A stretch of 64,000 nt of DNA from Ursidibacter maritimus (GTDB taxonomy: Bacteria; Pseudomonadota; Gammaproteobacteria; Enterobacterales; Pasteurellaceae): NCBI RefSeq assembly GCF_009761395.1, contig NZ_LEKN01000039.1, positions 1 through 64,000 of the forward strand. Direction: 5' to 3'. Positions within the stretch are counted from its first letter, which is position 1; each line of letters begins with the position of its first letter. Both the position numbers and the translations under genes were made by a program. This document shows positions 31,575-41,779 of this stretch, piece by piece. The notes under the pieces were generated by a model. It had not been told where the DNA came from. It made no database searches and was given only the letters and a program-made list of their open reading frames with translations.

Positions 31575-33344
31575 TTACCTTATTTCTTGAGTTCCGAGCA
31601 GTTCTTGGTTTCCTAATAATTCTGCGAAGAAACCTTGTTTTTCAAGCTCTGTGAATTTGCCTTGCTGAATAATTTGCCCTTGTTTCATTACCCAAATTTC
31701 ATCACATTGTTTTAGATCTTCAATACGGTGAGTAATCATTAAGGTTGTTTGTTGCTTACTTAAGTGATGTAATGCAGCTAATACTTGCTGTTCCGATTGC
31801 ATATCTAAACTTGCCGTTGGCTCATCAAGCAACAAGAATTGATAAGGGCGAAGTAATGCTCTAGCAATTGCAATACGCTGTGCTTGTCCGCCTGAAATAC
31901 CCATATTGGCATCTTGAATTTCACGTTCCAGACCTAAACGATAAACAAATTCATCAGCCCTAGATAAACGTAGAGCCTCGCTGATTTGATCATCTGTCGC
32001 TTGTGGATTACCAAGGACAATGTTCTCTCGTAAGCTCCCTTTTATTAACTGTGGATTTTGCCCTACCCACGCCAGTAACGCTCGCCACTGTTTGATGCCT
32101 AATTCACGTAATTCAACACCATTAATTTTAATACTTCCCTGATAAGGTAAAAAACCAAGTAACATATTCATTAACGAGCTTTTACCAGCACCACTCTGCC
32201 CCACCAAAGCGATATGTTGTTGAGCCTGAATAGTAAAGTTCAATGGTTCCGTTAAGGCTGTTCCTTGTGGCGAAAAAATTTGGCAATCTACCGCTACAAT
32301 GTTTAATGGCTGATCAGGTAATGCAATATTGCCGTTACTTTGTGTAGAAACATCACTTGTTAAAAAAGTTTCAATGCTGTCCGCTGCGCCAATAGCGGCG
32401 GCTTTATCGTGATAATAAACGCCTAATTCTCTTAATGGTTGGTAAAATTCTGGTGCTAACATCAAGCAAAAAAATCCAATAAACAGGCTCACACCCACAT
32501 CATAATAGCCAAAATCTAATTCACCTAAATAGATAAAACCAAAATAAACCGCCATAACCGCAATGGAAATTGCAGTAAAAAATTCCAGTACTGCTGATGA
32601 AAGAAATGCCATTTTAAGCACATCCATCGTACTAATGCGGAATTCTTCGGTGCGTTTAAATATTTGCTCTGTTTGAGCATCAGCTTGCCCGAAAAGACGA
32701 ATAGTCTCTAATCCCTTTAAACTATCTAGAAACTGCCCACTTAAACGAGAAAGTACACCGATATTACGTTGGTTCGCATCTGCCGCTTTGAAGCCTACTA
32801 ATGCCATAAAAATCGGGAGCAATGGCAATGTGAGAAATAAAATTAAACCTGCAGCCCAATTTAGCGGAAAAACAAAACAAAGAATCACAAGCGGTGTGAT
32901 CAACGATAAAAATTGCTGAGGCAAATAACGAGCATAGAAATTATGAATATTTTCGACTTGCTCTAGCATTAAAGCAGCCCAACTTCCTGCGGGTCTTTGC
33001 TGAATAGTCATTGGCCCTACTTGAGCCAGTTTGTCTAAAATTTGCTGACGCAAATGGATTCGCAGAGTTTTCCCTGCTTGAAATCCACTCCGCTCACGCA
33101 ACCAAAACAACAATGCCCTACCTATAAAACAAGCCAGTAATAAAGTTAACTCTCCGAAAAAATCAGACGGTGCTTGCTGTTCCATAATCATCTTGTGCAA
33201 CATTGATGCTAAAAACCACATCTGCCCCACAACCAGCAATGCACTAAATGTGCCAAATAGTACATTTAAGTACAGCCATTTTTTAACAATTTTTTGTTGT
33301 TGTCTGAGCCACTTTTGTAGCTGTTTTTGACGCTGCTTATCCAT
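31575..33344 (-). CDS. cydD: heterodimeric ABC exporter subunit CydD
   Basis: 589 residues. Membrane domain with about six helices, then ATPase with Walker A GQSGAGKSS, signature ISGGQAQRIAIARALL and Walker B QFLLLDEPTASLD. Partner of CydC. It begins 48 bases after tamB on the same strand with no terminator seen between them, so read-through from tamAB is possible. Confidence 0.95.
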   Translation of the reverse strand: MDKQRQKQLQKWLRQQQKIVKKWLYLNVLFGTFSALLVVGQMWFLASMLHKMIMEQQAPSDFFGELTLLLACFIGRALLFWLRERSGFQAGKTLRIHLRQQILDKLAQVGPMTIQQRPAGSWAALMLEQVENIHNFYARYLPQQFLSLITPLVILCFVFPLNWAAGLILFLTLPLLPIFMALVGFKAADANQRNIGVLSRLSGQFLDSLKGLETIRLFGQADAQTEQIFKRTEEFRISTMDVLKMAFLSSAVLEFFTAISIAVMAVYFGFIYLGELDFGYYDVGVSLFIGFFCLMLAPEFYQPLRELGVYYHDKAAAIGAADSIETFLTSDVSTQSNGNIALPDQPLNIVAVDCQIFSPQGTALTEPLNFTIQAQQHIALVGQSGAGKSSLMNMLLGFLPYQGSIKINGVELRELGIKQWRALLAWVGQNPQLIKGSLRENIVLGNPQATDDQISEALRLSRADEFVYRLGLEREIQDANMGISGGQAQRIAIARALLRPYQFLLLDEPTASLDMQSEQQVLAALHHLSKQQTTLMITHRIEDLKQCDEIWVMKQGQIIQQGKFTELEKQGFFAELLGNQELLGTQEIR

Positions 33345-33392
33345 AATTTAAATTATGTTCCTATAAATATTTTACCTTTGAGAGAGTTATAT

Positions 33393-36300
33393 CTAGTCAA
33401 ATTCAAAACGGTAAAGTAAATCAACCGCTTGGTTAACGCTCGATACCCATTGTAAATAAAGACTTGGTGCCAAACGATAACGTAAGGTTAATTCCGTTAA
33501 TGGTGCAAAAATACCTACACCATATTTGACTTTAAACTTAGGCGTAAGACTACCACTTACAACCACTTTTGTGTTATCACCAATCCCTGCGGTTGTGACA
33601 TTAAGATCACTTATTCCAAATGCACTGCCTACACCGCCAACCACTTTACTGCTTTTTGATAAACTCATTCCTATCAATGCAGCTGCAATTGAGTTACCTG
33701 AACCAGCATCACCACTTCCTTCTAAACCACGCCCAGTTAGGATATAAGAGAGAATTTGATCTTGCGACATTGAAGGGGTTGAAAATAGTTTTACCTCTGG
33801 AGAATCTGCAATCCCCGTTACTTTTACGCCTGCAATAATACTCGAATCTTCAATTGCTTCAGGATTGCGAATGGCTTCAATATCTAAGGTTGGCTGAGAT
33901 GGTAATCCAGTAAACGAAATTAAGCCTTTACGTACCACTAAATCTTGCCCAAATGAGGCGAAAGTTCCATTTTTCAAATTTACCTGCCCATACAAGCCAA
34001 GCCCTTTACTGCCTTGTCTTACTTTTAGCATCCCATAAAGATCTGTTTTCAATCCGTAGGCATCGAGTCTAACATCATTACCAATGTTGATTGTAATATC
34101 TGCTTTCATTGCCATACCAGAGCCTGTTTGTGGCACGTTTTTAGGTAAAGTAGCAACTTTGTTAGCGAGTTTATTTCTAACAGAGCCATCCATAATCACT
34201 TCGTCTGGACTTACACTTACCGCACTCTCTGGTAATTCTTCCACTTCAATCCTTGCCCAAGGAATATCAACATTACCACTCAAAACAAGCTCTTTCGGGG
34301 TGGCTTTGACTTCAATATTTGGACTAACATCTACTTTTGCGATACTTGGAATATCAAGTCGGAACTTATCCGCTTTAGCCGTCACACGCGTATGCCACGC
34401 ATCAAGTTTCTTCCAATTTGCATCACCTTCTAACAGCAAGTTACTTTCTTTAGTTTGAACATTACCTTTTAAGGTTGAAGATGCACCATTGAAATTTAAA
34501 GCTAAATTTCCACCTGTGACATCAAACGGCATCATCGCAGAACGAGCGTTCAATCCTGTTAAATTCAAATTCCCATATAACAATGGTGATAATGCATTAC
34601 CACCCAGTGTTAAATTGGCATTAATATCGCCTGTTACCGTTTCACCGTTGGTCAAAAGAGGTTTGATTAAAGATAAATTAAGTTGTTCAATATTGATTTT
34701 CCCTGATAAAGCACGAGCATTAGCAATATCTTTCATCAATAATTCACTATAAATACGCCCATTATTTTCAATTTTAATATCCGTATTAAGCTTTAAATTA
34801 TTATCAGATAAATTTGCCACAATTTTCACTGGTGATAAGGTAATTGGGAAAGTACGATAATCTATTTTTTGACTAAATTTCACCGCATTAGATGTTAATT
34901 CCACATTTACCTGTGGTGCTTTATTCGTAAACCAAGCCGCATCACCTTTTGCAGCGACAATACCTGAAATTTGACTCTCTTTTTCTAAAAATTCCTGCAA
35001 TGTCGCTAGGTCAAATTGCTTAATTTCAAAAGGCACTTTCCCTTCTTTACCTGCTTGGAAGCGTTGTGGGAAACAAATATTAACTTTAGCATTATGCCAA
35101 CAATGAGCAGAAATATCTGCTTGAATTTTGCGATTATCGTAGCTAATTTGTAACGCTTTATCGTTCTTCCATTCCCCCACAGGAGATTGAATTGCAATAT
35201 TCGCTAATTGTCCCTGCCACTGTTGTGTCGAACGATCAAATTTACCTGTTAGCTGTAATGCTGCACCAACAGGTTCACCCTTAGCGGTCAGTTTTAGACT
35301 ATGATTTGCTTCACTACCATTTGCAACTAACGTTGCATCATCAATACGAATATCGCCTTGTTTAAAACCTCGTAAACCAATCTCAACATCGCCTTGAATT
35401 GTTTTCTCAGTGGTAATTTTTCCTTTGGCAGTCAAATGTTGTAAGCCGAATTGCTCGTAACTCACATTATTGGCGGTTAAATCTAAATTTAGCTCTGGCT
35501 CTGTTACTTTACCTTGTAATTTGACATTACCATTCACACTCGCTTTTAAATTTGGCACCAAACCTTGTAAACTAGGGGCCTTAATCTCGGCAATAAAATC
35601 TGATTTTTCGCCTAATATACCTTTTAACGCAATGTTATTCTCACCATAAACTAGCGTTGCATTAGGGACATTTAACAACGTTTGGCTATCTGATTTGAGT
35701 TCGCCTTTTAGCTGTAAATTCTTTTGAAAGAGATTACCTTGCATATCAATATCAGATACATTTACAGCCCATTCATCGCCTTTCTCACCTCTTGCAGCAT
35801 AACCTGATGACTCAAGATTACCTGATAATACAGCCGCCCATTCAGGTAATAATGCTTTGGTATTGATACCATTAACATTAAGTTTCGATTGCCATTCAAC
35901 CCCATTAGACCAATCCACTTTGCCATTCAAATTAGCCTTGCCTTGTAAAGCATTAAGATTGAGATCTTGCAAAGTAAATTCCGTTAATCCCCCCTTACCT
36001 TTCAAAGCAAGATCGCCTGCTGGTAACTTCATCCCACTCATTGCTAGGCTAGTTTCTAGTTGGTAATCCAATAAATCTCCAGACAATAACAGTGCTACAT
36101 TCTTAAGTTTTAAAGGATCCACGCCTTTCTCTTGAATAAACGGATAATTCACTTGTTCGCTTTGGATCTGTAATTGTAAAGGTGTTTTCGGTTCTGCCAA
36201 TTTCACAAATCCATTGATTTTGGCATTGACTGCACCTTCCGTTTGAATATCAAGTTCTGTTTTACCAAATAACTCACCTGACACCGTTGCATTAACTTGA

Positions 36301-37331
36301 CTTGCTGGTAAACCATACTCTTTTAATACTGGAGAATTTGCATTAAGTTGCCAATCAAGCGGGTAGTTTTCTGATAAAGTTAACAATCCTTTGCCCGAAA
36401 TATTTCCTTTATCCGTTTTTACCGAGAGTGTTGTTAAATTTATAGAAGAACTATCTGATTTAGCAACAAGCTCAACTTCCGAGATATGAACTAACGAAGT
36501 AGGCTCTTGCATCTTGCCATCAAGATCTTGTGTTTTTTGCTGAATATGAATATCTTCTGCTTTAAACTCAGGAATGTTTAGATCAATCGGTAATTGAATG
36601 GGATCTAATTTGGTTAATAACGGTTGAGAGACTTTCTGCTTAATCTCTTGCCAATTAACAGGTTGCGTTGGTTCATTCTCTTTTTTAGTATTCTTTTGCT
36701 CAGAACTCACCGCTTGTTGTGCTGGCAATGAAAGTGCTAGTCCTTTTACTAATGTTGGAGAAAGTGTCAAATTTGAGCCTTCACCACTAAGCCCTGAATG
36801 GAAATGATCCAGTGTAATATCCATGTCATCGACTTTAACTTGTACATTATCCAAAGTCATTTGTTTCAATGAAACTGGAATAGGTAGCTCAATCTTACCC
36901 AGAGGCTCACTTTCTTTAGGTTGGGAAGCGGGGAGTTTACTTGTATCAATTGCAATGACGGCATTTTTAACAGCGAGATTTTCTAAACACGCTTTTCTCT
37001 CTAGCAAACAGTTCAAACCGATATGTAAATCAGCTTGCCCTAATTGCACGTCTACGCCATCGATTTGGTAATGCGCGTCAGATAAACGTAAACCTTCCTG
37101 CAACGAGCCTTCTACTTTACTAAAGGATAATCCTTGGAGCTGTTTGGCAACGAAATCCAATGCCATTTGTTGACCTTTTCCCGTTGCTAAAAATGCCACT
37201 GGAATCGCAATAATCAGAAACAAAATAACAAAAAGCCAAGCGAAAATTCGACATTTACGCTTTTTAGGCTGATGTTCTACATTTTCTGTCTGTTCTGCCA
37301 CATCGGGCTTTTCAAGTTTTTTCTCGTCCAT
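33393..37331 (-). CDS. tamB: translocation and assembly module protein TamB
   Basis: 1312 residues (E. coli 1259). A single N-terminal membrane helix (about 28-50) anchors a long periplasmic beta-taco made of repeated hydrophobic strands. The C-terminal DUF490 domain (about 950-1312, with LILTG-like and GLGLYGQVNLKNG strands) contacts TamA. It spans the envelope and is linked to autotransporter assembly and phospholipid transport. It starts 13 bases after tamA. The autotransporter at the left edge is a possible client. Confidence 0.95.
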   Translation of the reverse strand: MDEKKLEKPDVAEQTENVEHQPKKRKCRIFAWLFVILFLIIAIPVAFLATGKGQQMALDFVAKQLQGLSFSKVEGSLQEGLRLSDAHYQIDGVDVQLGQADLHIGLNCLLERKACLENLAVKNAVIAIDTSKLPASQPKESEPLGKIELPIPVSLKQMTLDNVQVKVDDMDITLDHFHSGLSGEGSNLTLSPTLVKGLALSLPAQQAVSSEQKNTKKENEPTQPVNWQEIKQKVSQPLLTKLDPIQLPIDLNIPEFKAEDIHIQQKTQDLDGKMQEPTSLVHISEVELVAKSDSSSINLTTLSVKTDKGNISGKGLLTLSENYPLDWQLNANSPVLKEYGLPASQVNATVSGELFGKTELDIQTEGAVNAKINGFVKLAEPKTPLQLQIQSEQVNYPFIQEKGVDPLKLKNVALLLSGDLLDYQLETSLAMSGMKLPAGDLALKGKGGLTEFTLQDLNLNALQGKANLNGKVDWSNGVEWQSKLNVNGINTKALLPEWAAVLSGNLESSGYAARGEKGDEWAVNVSDIDMQGNLFQKNLQLKGELKSDSQTLLNVPNATLVYGENNIALKGILGEKSDFIAEIKAPSLQGLVPNLKASVNGNVKLQGKVTEPELNLDLTANNVSYEQFGLQHLTAKGKITTEKTIQGDVEIGLRGFKQGDIRIDDATLVANGSEANHSLKLTAKGEPVGAALQLTGKFDRSTQQWQGQLANIAIQSPVGEWKNDKALQISYDNRKIQADISAHCWHNAKVNICFPQRFQAGKEGKVPFEIKQFDLATLQEFLEKESQISGIVAAKGDAAWFTNKAPQVNVELTSNAVKFSQKIDYRTFPITLSPVKIVANLSDNNLKLNTDIKIENNGRIYSELLMKDIANARALSGKINIEQLNLSLIKPLLTNGETVTGDINANLTLGGNALSPLLYGNLNLTGLNARSAMMPFDVTGGNLALNFNGASSTLKGNVQTKESNLLLEGDANWKKLDAWHTRVTAKADKFRLDIPSIAKVDVSPNIEVKATPKELVLSGNVDIPWARIEVEELPESAVSVSPDEVIMDGSVRNKLANKVATLPKNVPQTGSGMAMKADITINIGNDVRLDAYGLKTDLYGMLKVRQGSKGLGLYGQVNLKNGTFASFGQDLVVRKGLISFTGLPSQPTLDIEAIRNPEAIEDSSIIAGVKVTGIADSPEVKLFSTPSMSQDQILSYILTGRGLEGSGDAGSGNSIAAALIGMSLSKSSKVVGGVGSAFGISDLNVTTAGIGDNTKVVVSGSLTPKFKVKYGVGIFAPLTELTLRYRLAPSLYLQWVSSVNQAVDLLYRFEFD

Positions 37332-37344
37332 CTTGTTTTAATTC

Positions 37345-39081
37345 TTAAAGTTCTGAACCTAACCCAATATAAAATTGAATACCTTTTTGATTGTTAGGTG
37401 ATCTGACTGGCGTTGCAATATCTAGCTTAATCGCTCCGATTGGTGATGCCCAACGAACTCCTACGCCTACACCTGAATGTAACTCTTTTCCCTTATAGCG
37501 TCGAGCCGCAAGCCCTGTATCATAAAAAGCGGCAGCCCACCAATTCGAATAAACTTGGTATTGATATTCTGCACTGGCTGTCATTAAATGCGAAGCCCCT
37601 GTCAATTTACCCTTCTCATCTCTAGGTGAAATATCTTTATAGCCGAAGCCTCGAACACTCATATCCCCCCCTGCAAAATAACGTAATGTAGGTGTAATAC
37701 GCTTAAATTCACTGGCATTTAAATAGCCCACTTCAGCCCGAAGGTAAAAACGATGGTTTAAAAAATAGGTTCTGACCCACGCTGTTGAGGCTTTTGCGCT
37801 GTAAAAATTCACATCAGAACCCCACATTTTACTTCCCCAATTTAGTGTTACTTTTTGTGAATCACCCCAAAGCGGAAAACGATTTCCATCACTACGAGTG
37901 CGATTCAACGATGCCGTTGGATAAAGCAATAATGTTTTAATTTTGGGCTGACTAGCTTGCTCAAAAGCGTCATAACGAGCTTTTAACCCCAAGGAAAAAG
38001 CCCAACCTGTTTCGTGGTTCCAAAAGCGTTGAAAACCTAAATGTGCCCCTGTGAATTTGGTGTCGTTCTGATCTTCACGTTCCAAACCACCTGAAAATTG
38101 ATAGAAGTAATTGATAGGATGAGTTTTAATCGGGATCTTATACCCAAACTCAAAAGATTGCTCTGGCTTAGAAATATAGGTATTACTTTCTATACTATGC
38201 CCACGATCATTGATCCAAGGCTTTTTCCAATTAAGCTGTAAGCGGGGACCAATGTCCGTGACATACCCAATCCCGATTTCTACATCATTTTTCTTGCGTG
38301 GTTGTAGCAACACATTTAAATCTACGGTTTTATCCGTTTCGTGAATTTCTGGTTCGACCAACACAGAAGTAAACCAGTTACTTGATGAGAAATCACTGGA
38401 TAGTTTAGAAAGATCTGTTAAATGGTAGTAATCTCCCGATTTAATACGAAGAATATTCTCCAAATAATCTTGGCGGATTTGGCTATTCACAAAGGCAATA
38501 TTGCCATATTTATAGCGCATTCCACTGTCATAACTTAAACGCCAATCTGCCGTATGCTCTTTTGGGTAAACTTCCAAACGATGCACCTGCCATTGTCCAT
38601 CAAAATAGCCACGAGCTTGTGCTAATTTCTCTACACCACTTTTAAAATTTTCGTAAGTTTGGTGATTTAGAATAGTATTTTGGGCTGGAATTGATTTTTT
38701 GAGATTTTCAAAATCACTATCTTCTGCCGCCATTCCTGTAATTTCAACATCGCGCTCATCAAGCTTTACAGGTTTATCTAACTGCACTTGCAACTTTAAG
38801 AGATCTTTTTGCGGATTAGGACGTGGCGTTAAACTAAAATGGTACTGGGTATTATAATATCCCAATGCTCTCAATGCTTTATCAACAGTTTGCTGAACAC
38901 GATGTTGATAACGCTCAGATCCATCGGCTTCATCATTGCTTAACTGTGATAAATAGATACGCACATTGGTGTAAAGATCTTTGTCTTTAATACCTTCCAC
39001 ACGTAATAAAACAGTTTGCTCTGCTTGAGCTGCTAATGTTATCAACGTCAATAATGCAAAAAGAGAGAGTTTTGTTTTCAT
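37345..39081 (-). CDS. tamA: translocation and assembly module protein TamA
   Basis: 578 residues. Signal peptide 1-20 (ends AQA), three POTRA domains to about residue 260, and a 16-strand Omp85 barrel with the conserved FAGGDMSVRGF motif near residue 465 and a C-terminal strand ending in FYIGLGSEL. Outer-membrane partner of TamB, encoded next to it. Confidence 0.95.
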   Translation of the reverse strand: MKTKLSLFALLTLITLAAQAEQTVLLRVEGIKDKDLYTNVRIYLSQLSNDEADGSERYQHRVQQTVDKALRALGYYNTQYHFSLTPRPNPQKDLLKLQVQLDKPVKLDERDVEITGMAAEDSDFENLKKSIPAQNTILNHQTYENFKSGVEKLAQARGYFDGQWQVHRLEVYPKEHTADWRLSYDSGMRYKYGNIAFVNSQIRQDYLENILRIKSGDYYHLTDLSKLSSDFSSSNWFTSVLVEPEIHETDKTVDLNVLLQPRKKNDVEIGIGYVTDIGPRLQLNWKKPWINDRGHSIESNTYISKPEQSFEFGYKIPIKTHPINYFYQFSGGLEREDQNDTKFTGAHLGFQRFWNHETGWAFSLGLKARYDAFEQASQPKIKTLLLYPTASLNRTRSDGNRFPLWGDSQKVTLNWGSKMWGSDVNFYSAKASTAWVRTYFLNHRFYLRAEVGYLNASEFKRITPTLRYFAGGDMSVRGFGYKDISPRDEKGKLTGASHLMTASAEYQYQVYSNWWAAAFYDTGLAARRYKGKELHSGVGVGVRWASPIGAIKLDIATPVRSPNNQKGIQFYIGLGSEL

Positions 39082-39138
39082 TATATTGGCTCTTATCTCA
39101 CTAATTTGGTAAAAATTTCCTTAAATCTGACCGCTTAT

Positions 39139-39987
39139 TTATTCTCTAGGTAGCCCACGCAATAATGGAACTGTATTAAATGGCGGTACAGAACTCAATG
39201 CAGGCTCTATGACAAACTGAATACTGAATGGTTTCACAGGTTCAATTTTCTCATCACGCCATAAGCTACTCAAGCTCACTAATTGAATATCATCGGGTAA
39301 ATTTGATAATCCCGTTTCTAATACGGCAATAGAATGTTTTCTAGGGTGGCCTATCATTATTGCAGTACCATTTTTTCTCGCATACGAAATCGCTTGTTGA
39401 AATTGCTTTTTCACATCTTCAAGCGCATCGCTATCATCTAAAAAAATATGACGCTCTAATGCTTTAATACCAAACTCTTTTGCCACCTTTGCAGCGACAC
39501 TATTCCCTGCAGTTTTACTATCAAGGAAAAATAGCTGTTGAGCAGACAAGGCTTTCATTAGGTGTTGCATTGTTTGTCGATCTGTTGTGGCTTTACTTCC
39601 CATATGATTATTTAAACCAATCGCATAAGGAACTTGCATTCGAGCAGATTCAACTAAACGAGCAACTTTATCTTCTCCCATCCCCACAAATAACGCGCCA
39701 GCTTCAATTAACTGCGCACTATTCTGTGGCTGCATTGGTAAATGAATGAGAATATCCCTTTTTTGTTCATAAGCCTTATTTGCTCTTGCGGTGGCATAAG
39801 GCGCAACAGGAATAATCGCTACACTGACCTCTTTAGGTAAATTATAAATTGCATCATCTTCTCTTGCTCGATAACCGATATCATCAATTACAATAGCTAA
39901 TTTCCCCGCTACAGCAAGCGGTGAGATCGACACAAAAATTTGCAAAACAATAGCAATAACAAACCGCTTATATTTCATCATTTGCAT
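39139..39987 (-). CDS. yibQ: divergent polysaccharide deacetylase family protein (YibQ)
   Basis: 282 residues. Short N-terminal signal/anchor then the divergent NodB-like fold (LAIVIDDIGYR, HLPMQPQN, GLNNHMGSKAT, IMIGHPR). Periplasmic. Always near EnvC in this family; its enzymatic activity is unproven. ATG lies just after the envC stop, so translation is coupled. Other in-frame ATGs two and three codons later are equally possible. Confidence 0.88.
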   Translation of the reverse strand: MQMMKYKRFVIAIVLQIFVSISPLAVAGKLAIVIDDIGYRAREDDAIYNLPKEVSVAIIPVAPYATARANKAYEQKRDILIHLPMQPQNSAQLIEAGALFVGMGEDKVARLVESARMQVPYAIGLNNHMGSKATTDRQTMQHLMKALSAQQLFFLDSKTAGNSVAAKVAKEFGIKALERHIFLDDSDALEDVKKQFQQAISYARKNGTAIMIGHPRKHSIAVLETGLSNLPDDIQLVSLSSLWRDEKIEPVKPFSIQFVIEPALSSVPPFNTVPLLRGLPRE

Positions 39988-39988
39988 A

Positions 39989-41179
39989 CTAACGAACCCA
40001 ATTCAATGGATTAACTGCAACGCCCTTACGGCGAATAGCAAAATAGAGTGCTGAGCGATTTTGCCCTCCAGAATTACCTGCATAGGCAATAGTTTGACCA
40101 GCCTGAACCCTTGCTCCTTTTTTCACTGCAATAGATTGATTGTAACCATAGAAAGACATATCGCCTTTACCGTGATCAATTGCAACTAGCTGTCCATAGC
40201 CCTCAAGCCAGCTCGCTAAAGCAACTTTACCGCCCGCAATCGCTTTCACTGGCGCACCTGATTTGGCTTCAATCACAATCGCATCCCATTTAAGTTCACC
40301 CATTTGAGTCGAACCAAAACGATTTAAGATTTTACCTGTCAAAGGCATTGCATATTTGCCTGACAACCCTGAACCCGCACGGACTTGCTGTTTTTCTTCT
40401 TCCGTCGCTTGACGTTTCTCCTCAGTATTTTTTTTCTGCTCTAATTTAGCAATTTCTTGTTTTTCTACCTGCTCAGATTCTCTCATAGCTTGTGTAATCT
40501 GACGGCGTAAAGCTGCTTCATTATTTTTCAATGCATCTAAACGACTTTGGTCTTGTTCCAGAGTCTTATCAATTGAACGAATCGTACTTTCACGCTGATT
40601 TTTAACTTTTTGTAGCTCTTTTTCTTGCTTTTTCTGTTCTGAAAGCTGATTTTGTTGCCCAGACTGCTGTTTTTTTAATTCGTCTCGACGAAGTTTTAAC
40701 TCTTCTTGGGTTTGGCGTAATTCATGAATGGCATCAATACGAATTTGGTTCATATGCTCATAATATGCGCTCATTCTATCTGCATTCTTAGCTTCTTCCG
40801 ATAATAAACGTTCTAAAATAGAAGGGTGAATGCCTGAGCGATATGCAGAATCTAGTTGCTCCTTCAGTTTCTCCTTCTGCTCAATTTCTTGCTTTTCTAA
40901 ACGTTTAATTTCTTGTTCAGTATGGCGAATAATTTGTCGGATTTCAGATAAGTTCGTTTCAATCTGTTTTAATTGAGTATTGACATTACTGATCTGAATT
41001 TCCTGATTTTTTAGAGTCGATTGAAGTGAATCTCGCTTCTGTTTTTGTTCTCTGATTTTAGCTTGTTGTTGATTAATTTTTTGCTGAATTTGGGAAAGCT
41101 CATTAGCAACTGAAGGATTAATTACCCCCAAATAGCCTACAATGAAAAGAATAAAATAGAATGGTTTTATTGACTTCAC
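39989..41179 (-). CDS. envC: murein hydrolase activator EnvC
   Basis: 396 residues. Signal peptide about 1-25, long coiled coil (about 27-260) and a C-terminal LytM (M23) domain with DHGKGDMSFYGYNQ and GGQNRSALYFAIRRKG. The zinc ligands are incomplete, as in E. coli EnvC, so it should activate amidases rather than cut peptidoglycan itself. It acts at the division septum. First gene of the minus-strand envelope block; the glycolytic gpmA that often precedes it is absent. Confidence 0.94.
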   Translation of the reverse strand: MKSIKPFYFILFIVGYLGVINPSVANELSQIQQKINQQQAKIREQKQKRDSLQSTLKNQEIQISNVNTQLKQIETNLSEIRQIIRHTEQEIKRLEKQEIEQKEKLKEQLDSAYRSGIHPSILERLLSEEAKNADRMSAYYEHMNQIRIDAIHELRQTQEELKLRRDELKKQQSGQQNQLSEQKKQEKELQKVKNQRESTIRSIDKTLEQDQSRLDALKNNEAALRRQITQAMRESEQVEKQEIAKLEQKKNTEEKRQATEEEKQQVRAGSGLSGKYAMPLTGKILNRFGSTQMGELKWDAIVIEAKSGAPVKAIAGGKVALASWLEGYGQLVAIDHGKGDMSFYGYNQSIAVKKGARVQAGQTIAYAGNSGGQNRSALYFAIRRKGVAVNPLNWVR

Positions 41180-41276
41180 GAATCTAATACCCTAATTATC
41201 CGATAAATTGGCTATTCTAATCACTTACATCAAAAAAGACTATTATTTTAGGAAAATTAACTGTAGAAGGCCAAAC

Positions 41277-41323
41277 TTAATCTGGCAGCCTACCGTTTAA
41301 ACTTACAATGCCTGTCAGATTAA
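41277..41323. repeat. imperfect inverted repeat at the left border of the accessory segment
   Basis: Arms TTAATCTGGCAG and CTGTCAGATTAA (11 of 12 pairs) flank 23 bases that can themselves partly pair. No T run. Could be the end of a decayed mobile element or just a stem-loop. Confidence 0.4.
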
Positions 41324-41581
41324 TTTTAGCTTAAATTATTTTCCGCACAAATTCGTTTTCGATCTAGCAATGTCCCCATCTCTCTTCTTCCACAACACCT
41401 TTTCGATGACATTCAGAAGTGAGAAGTCGAAAATAAAGCTCATTGAGTGTTGGATGTGACTTATAAAGTATATGAATTTGCAGTCAGCGATGAGTAGGGA
41501 GAAGAACATTTAGCCATATAGTATATTGAGATAACTTACACCATATACTAATGAGAGTACTAAATTAGCAAAGACTTGTTT

Positions 41582-41598
41582 ACGACACTATTTGTCGC
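41582..41598. promoter_or_regulatory. palindromic operator upstream of the sirtuin pair
   Basis: ACGACA-CTATT-TGTCGC, nearly the same as the site at 43504-43520 (15 of 17 bases). Followed by AT-rich DNA that could hold a -10 element. The regulator is not identified. Confidence 0.6.
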
Positions 41599-41646
41599 AA
41601 TTAGCTTTATTATGTTATTGCAAGCGGAAATAACGGGAATATAAAA

Positions 41647-41770
41647 ATGAAAACCTATTTTCAGACTGAAATCATTAAAGCTATTTTTTAGCAGCCTAAT
41701 TCAAGGAGAAGATATCGAACGCAAGCTAATGCAACAACCTGAATGAGTGAATTTATATCAAGAAAAATAG
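41647..41770 (+). pseudogene. small decayed reading frame preceding cobB
   Basis: ATG at 41647 reads MKTYFQTEIIKAIF then a stop. Dropping one T from the T6 run at 41684-41689 lets it continue as SSLIQGEDIERKLMQQPE to a TGA (41744) where a Trp codon would extend the frame. Helical and charged; no family recognised. It suggests the operator at 41582 once controlled three genes. Confidence 0.35.
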
Positions 41771-41779
41771 GAGTAAATT

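Larger units (their letters stand above)
41180..41779. other. 600-base degenerate region upstream of cobB
   Basis: No intact gene. It holds an inverted repeat (41277-41323), a short decayed minus-strand frame near 41360-41470, a palindromic operator (41582-41598) and a small decayed plus-strand frame (from 41647). Left border of the accessory segment. Confidence 0.7.

Noticed and set aside
41360-41470. Minus-strand fragment (RLLTSECHRKGVVEEERW) faintly like the MnmG C-terminus
   Set aside because: Only a few residues agree and the frame is short and stopped; not enough for a call.
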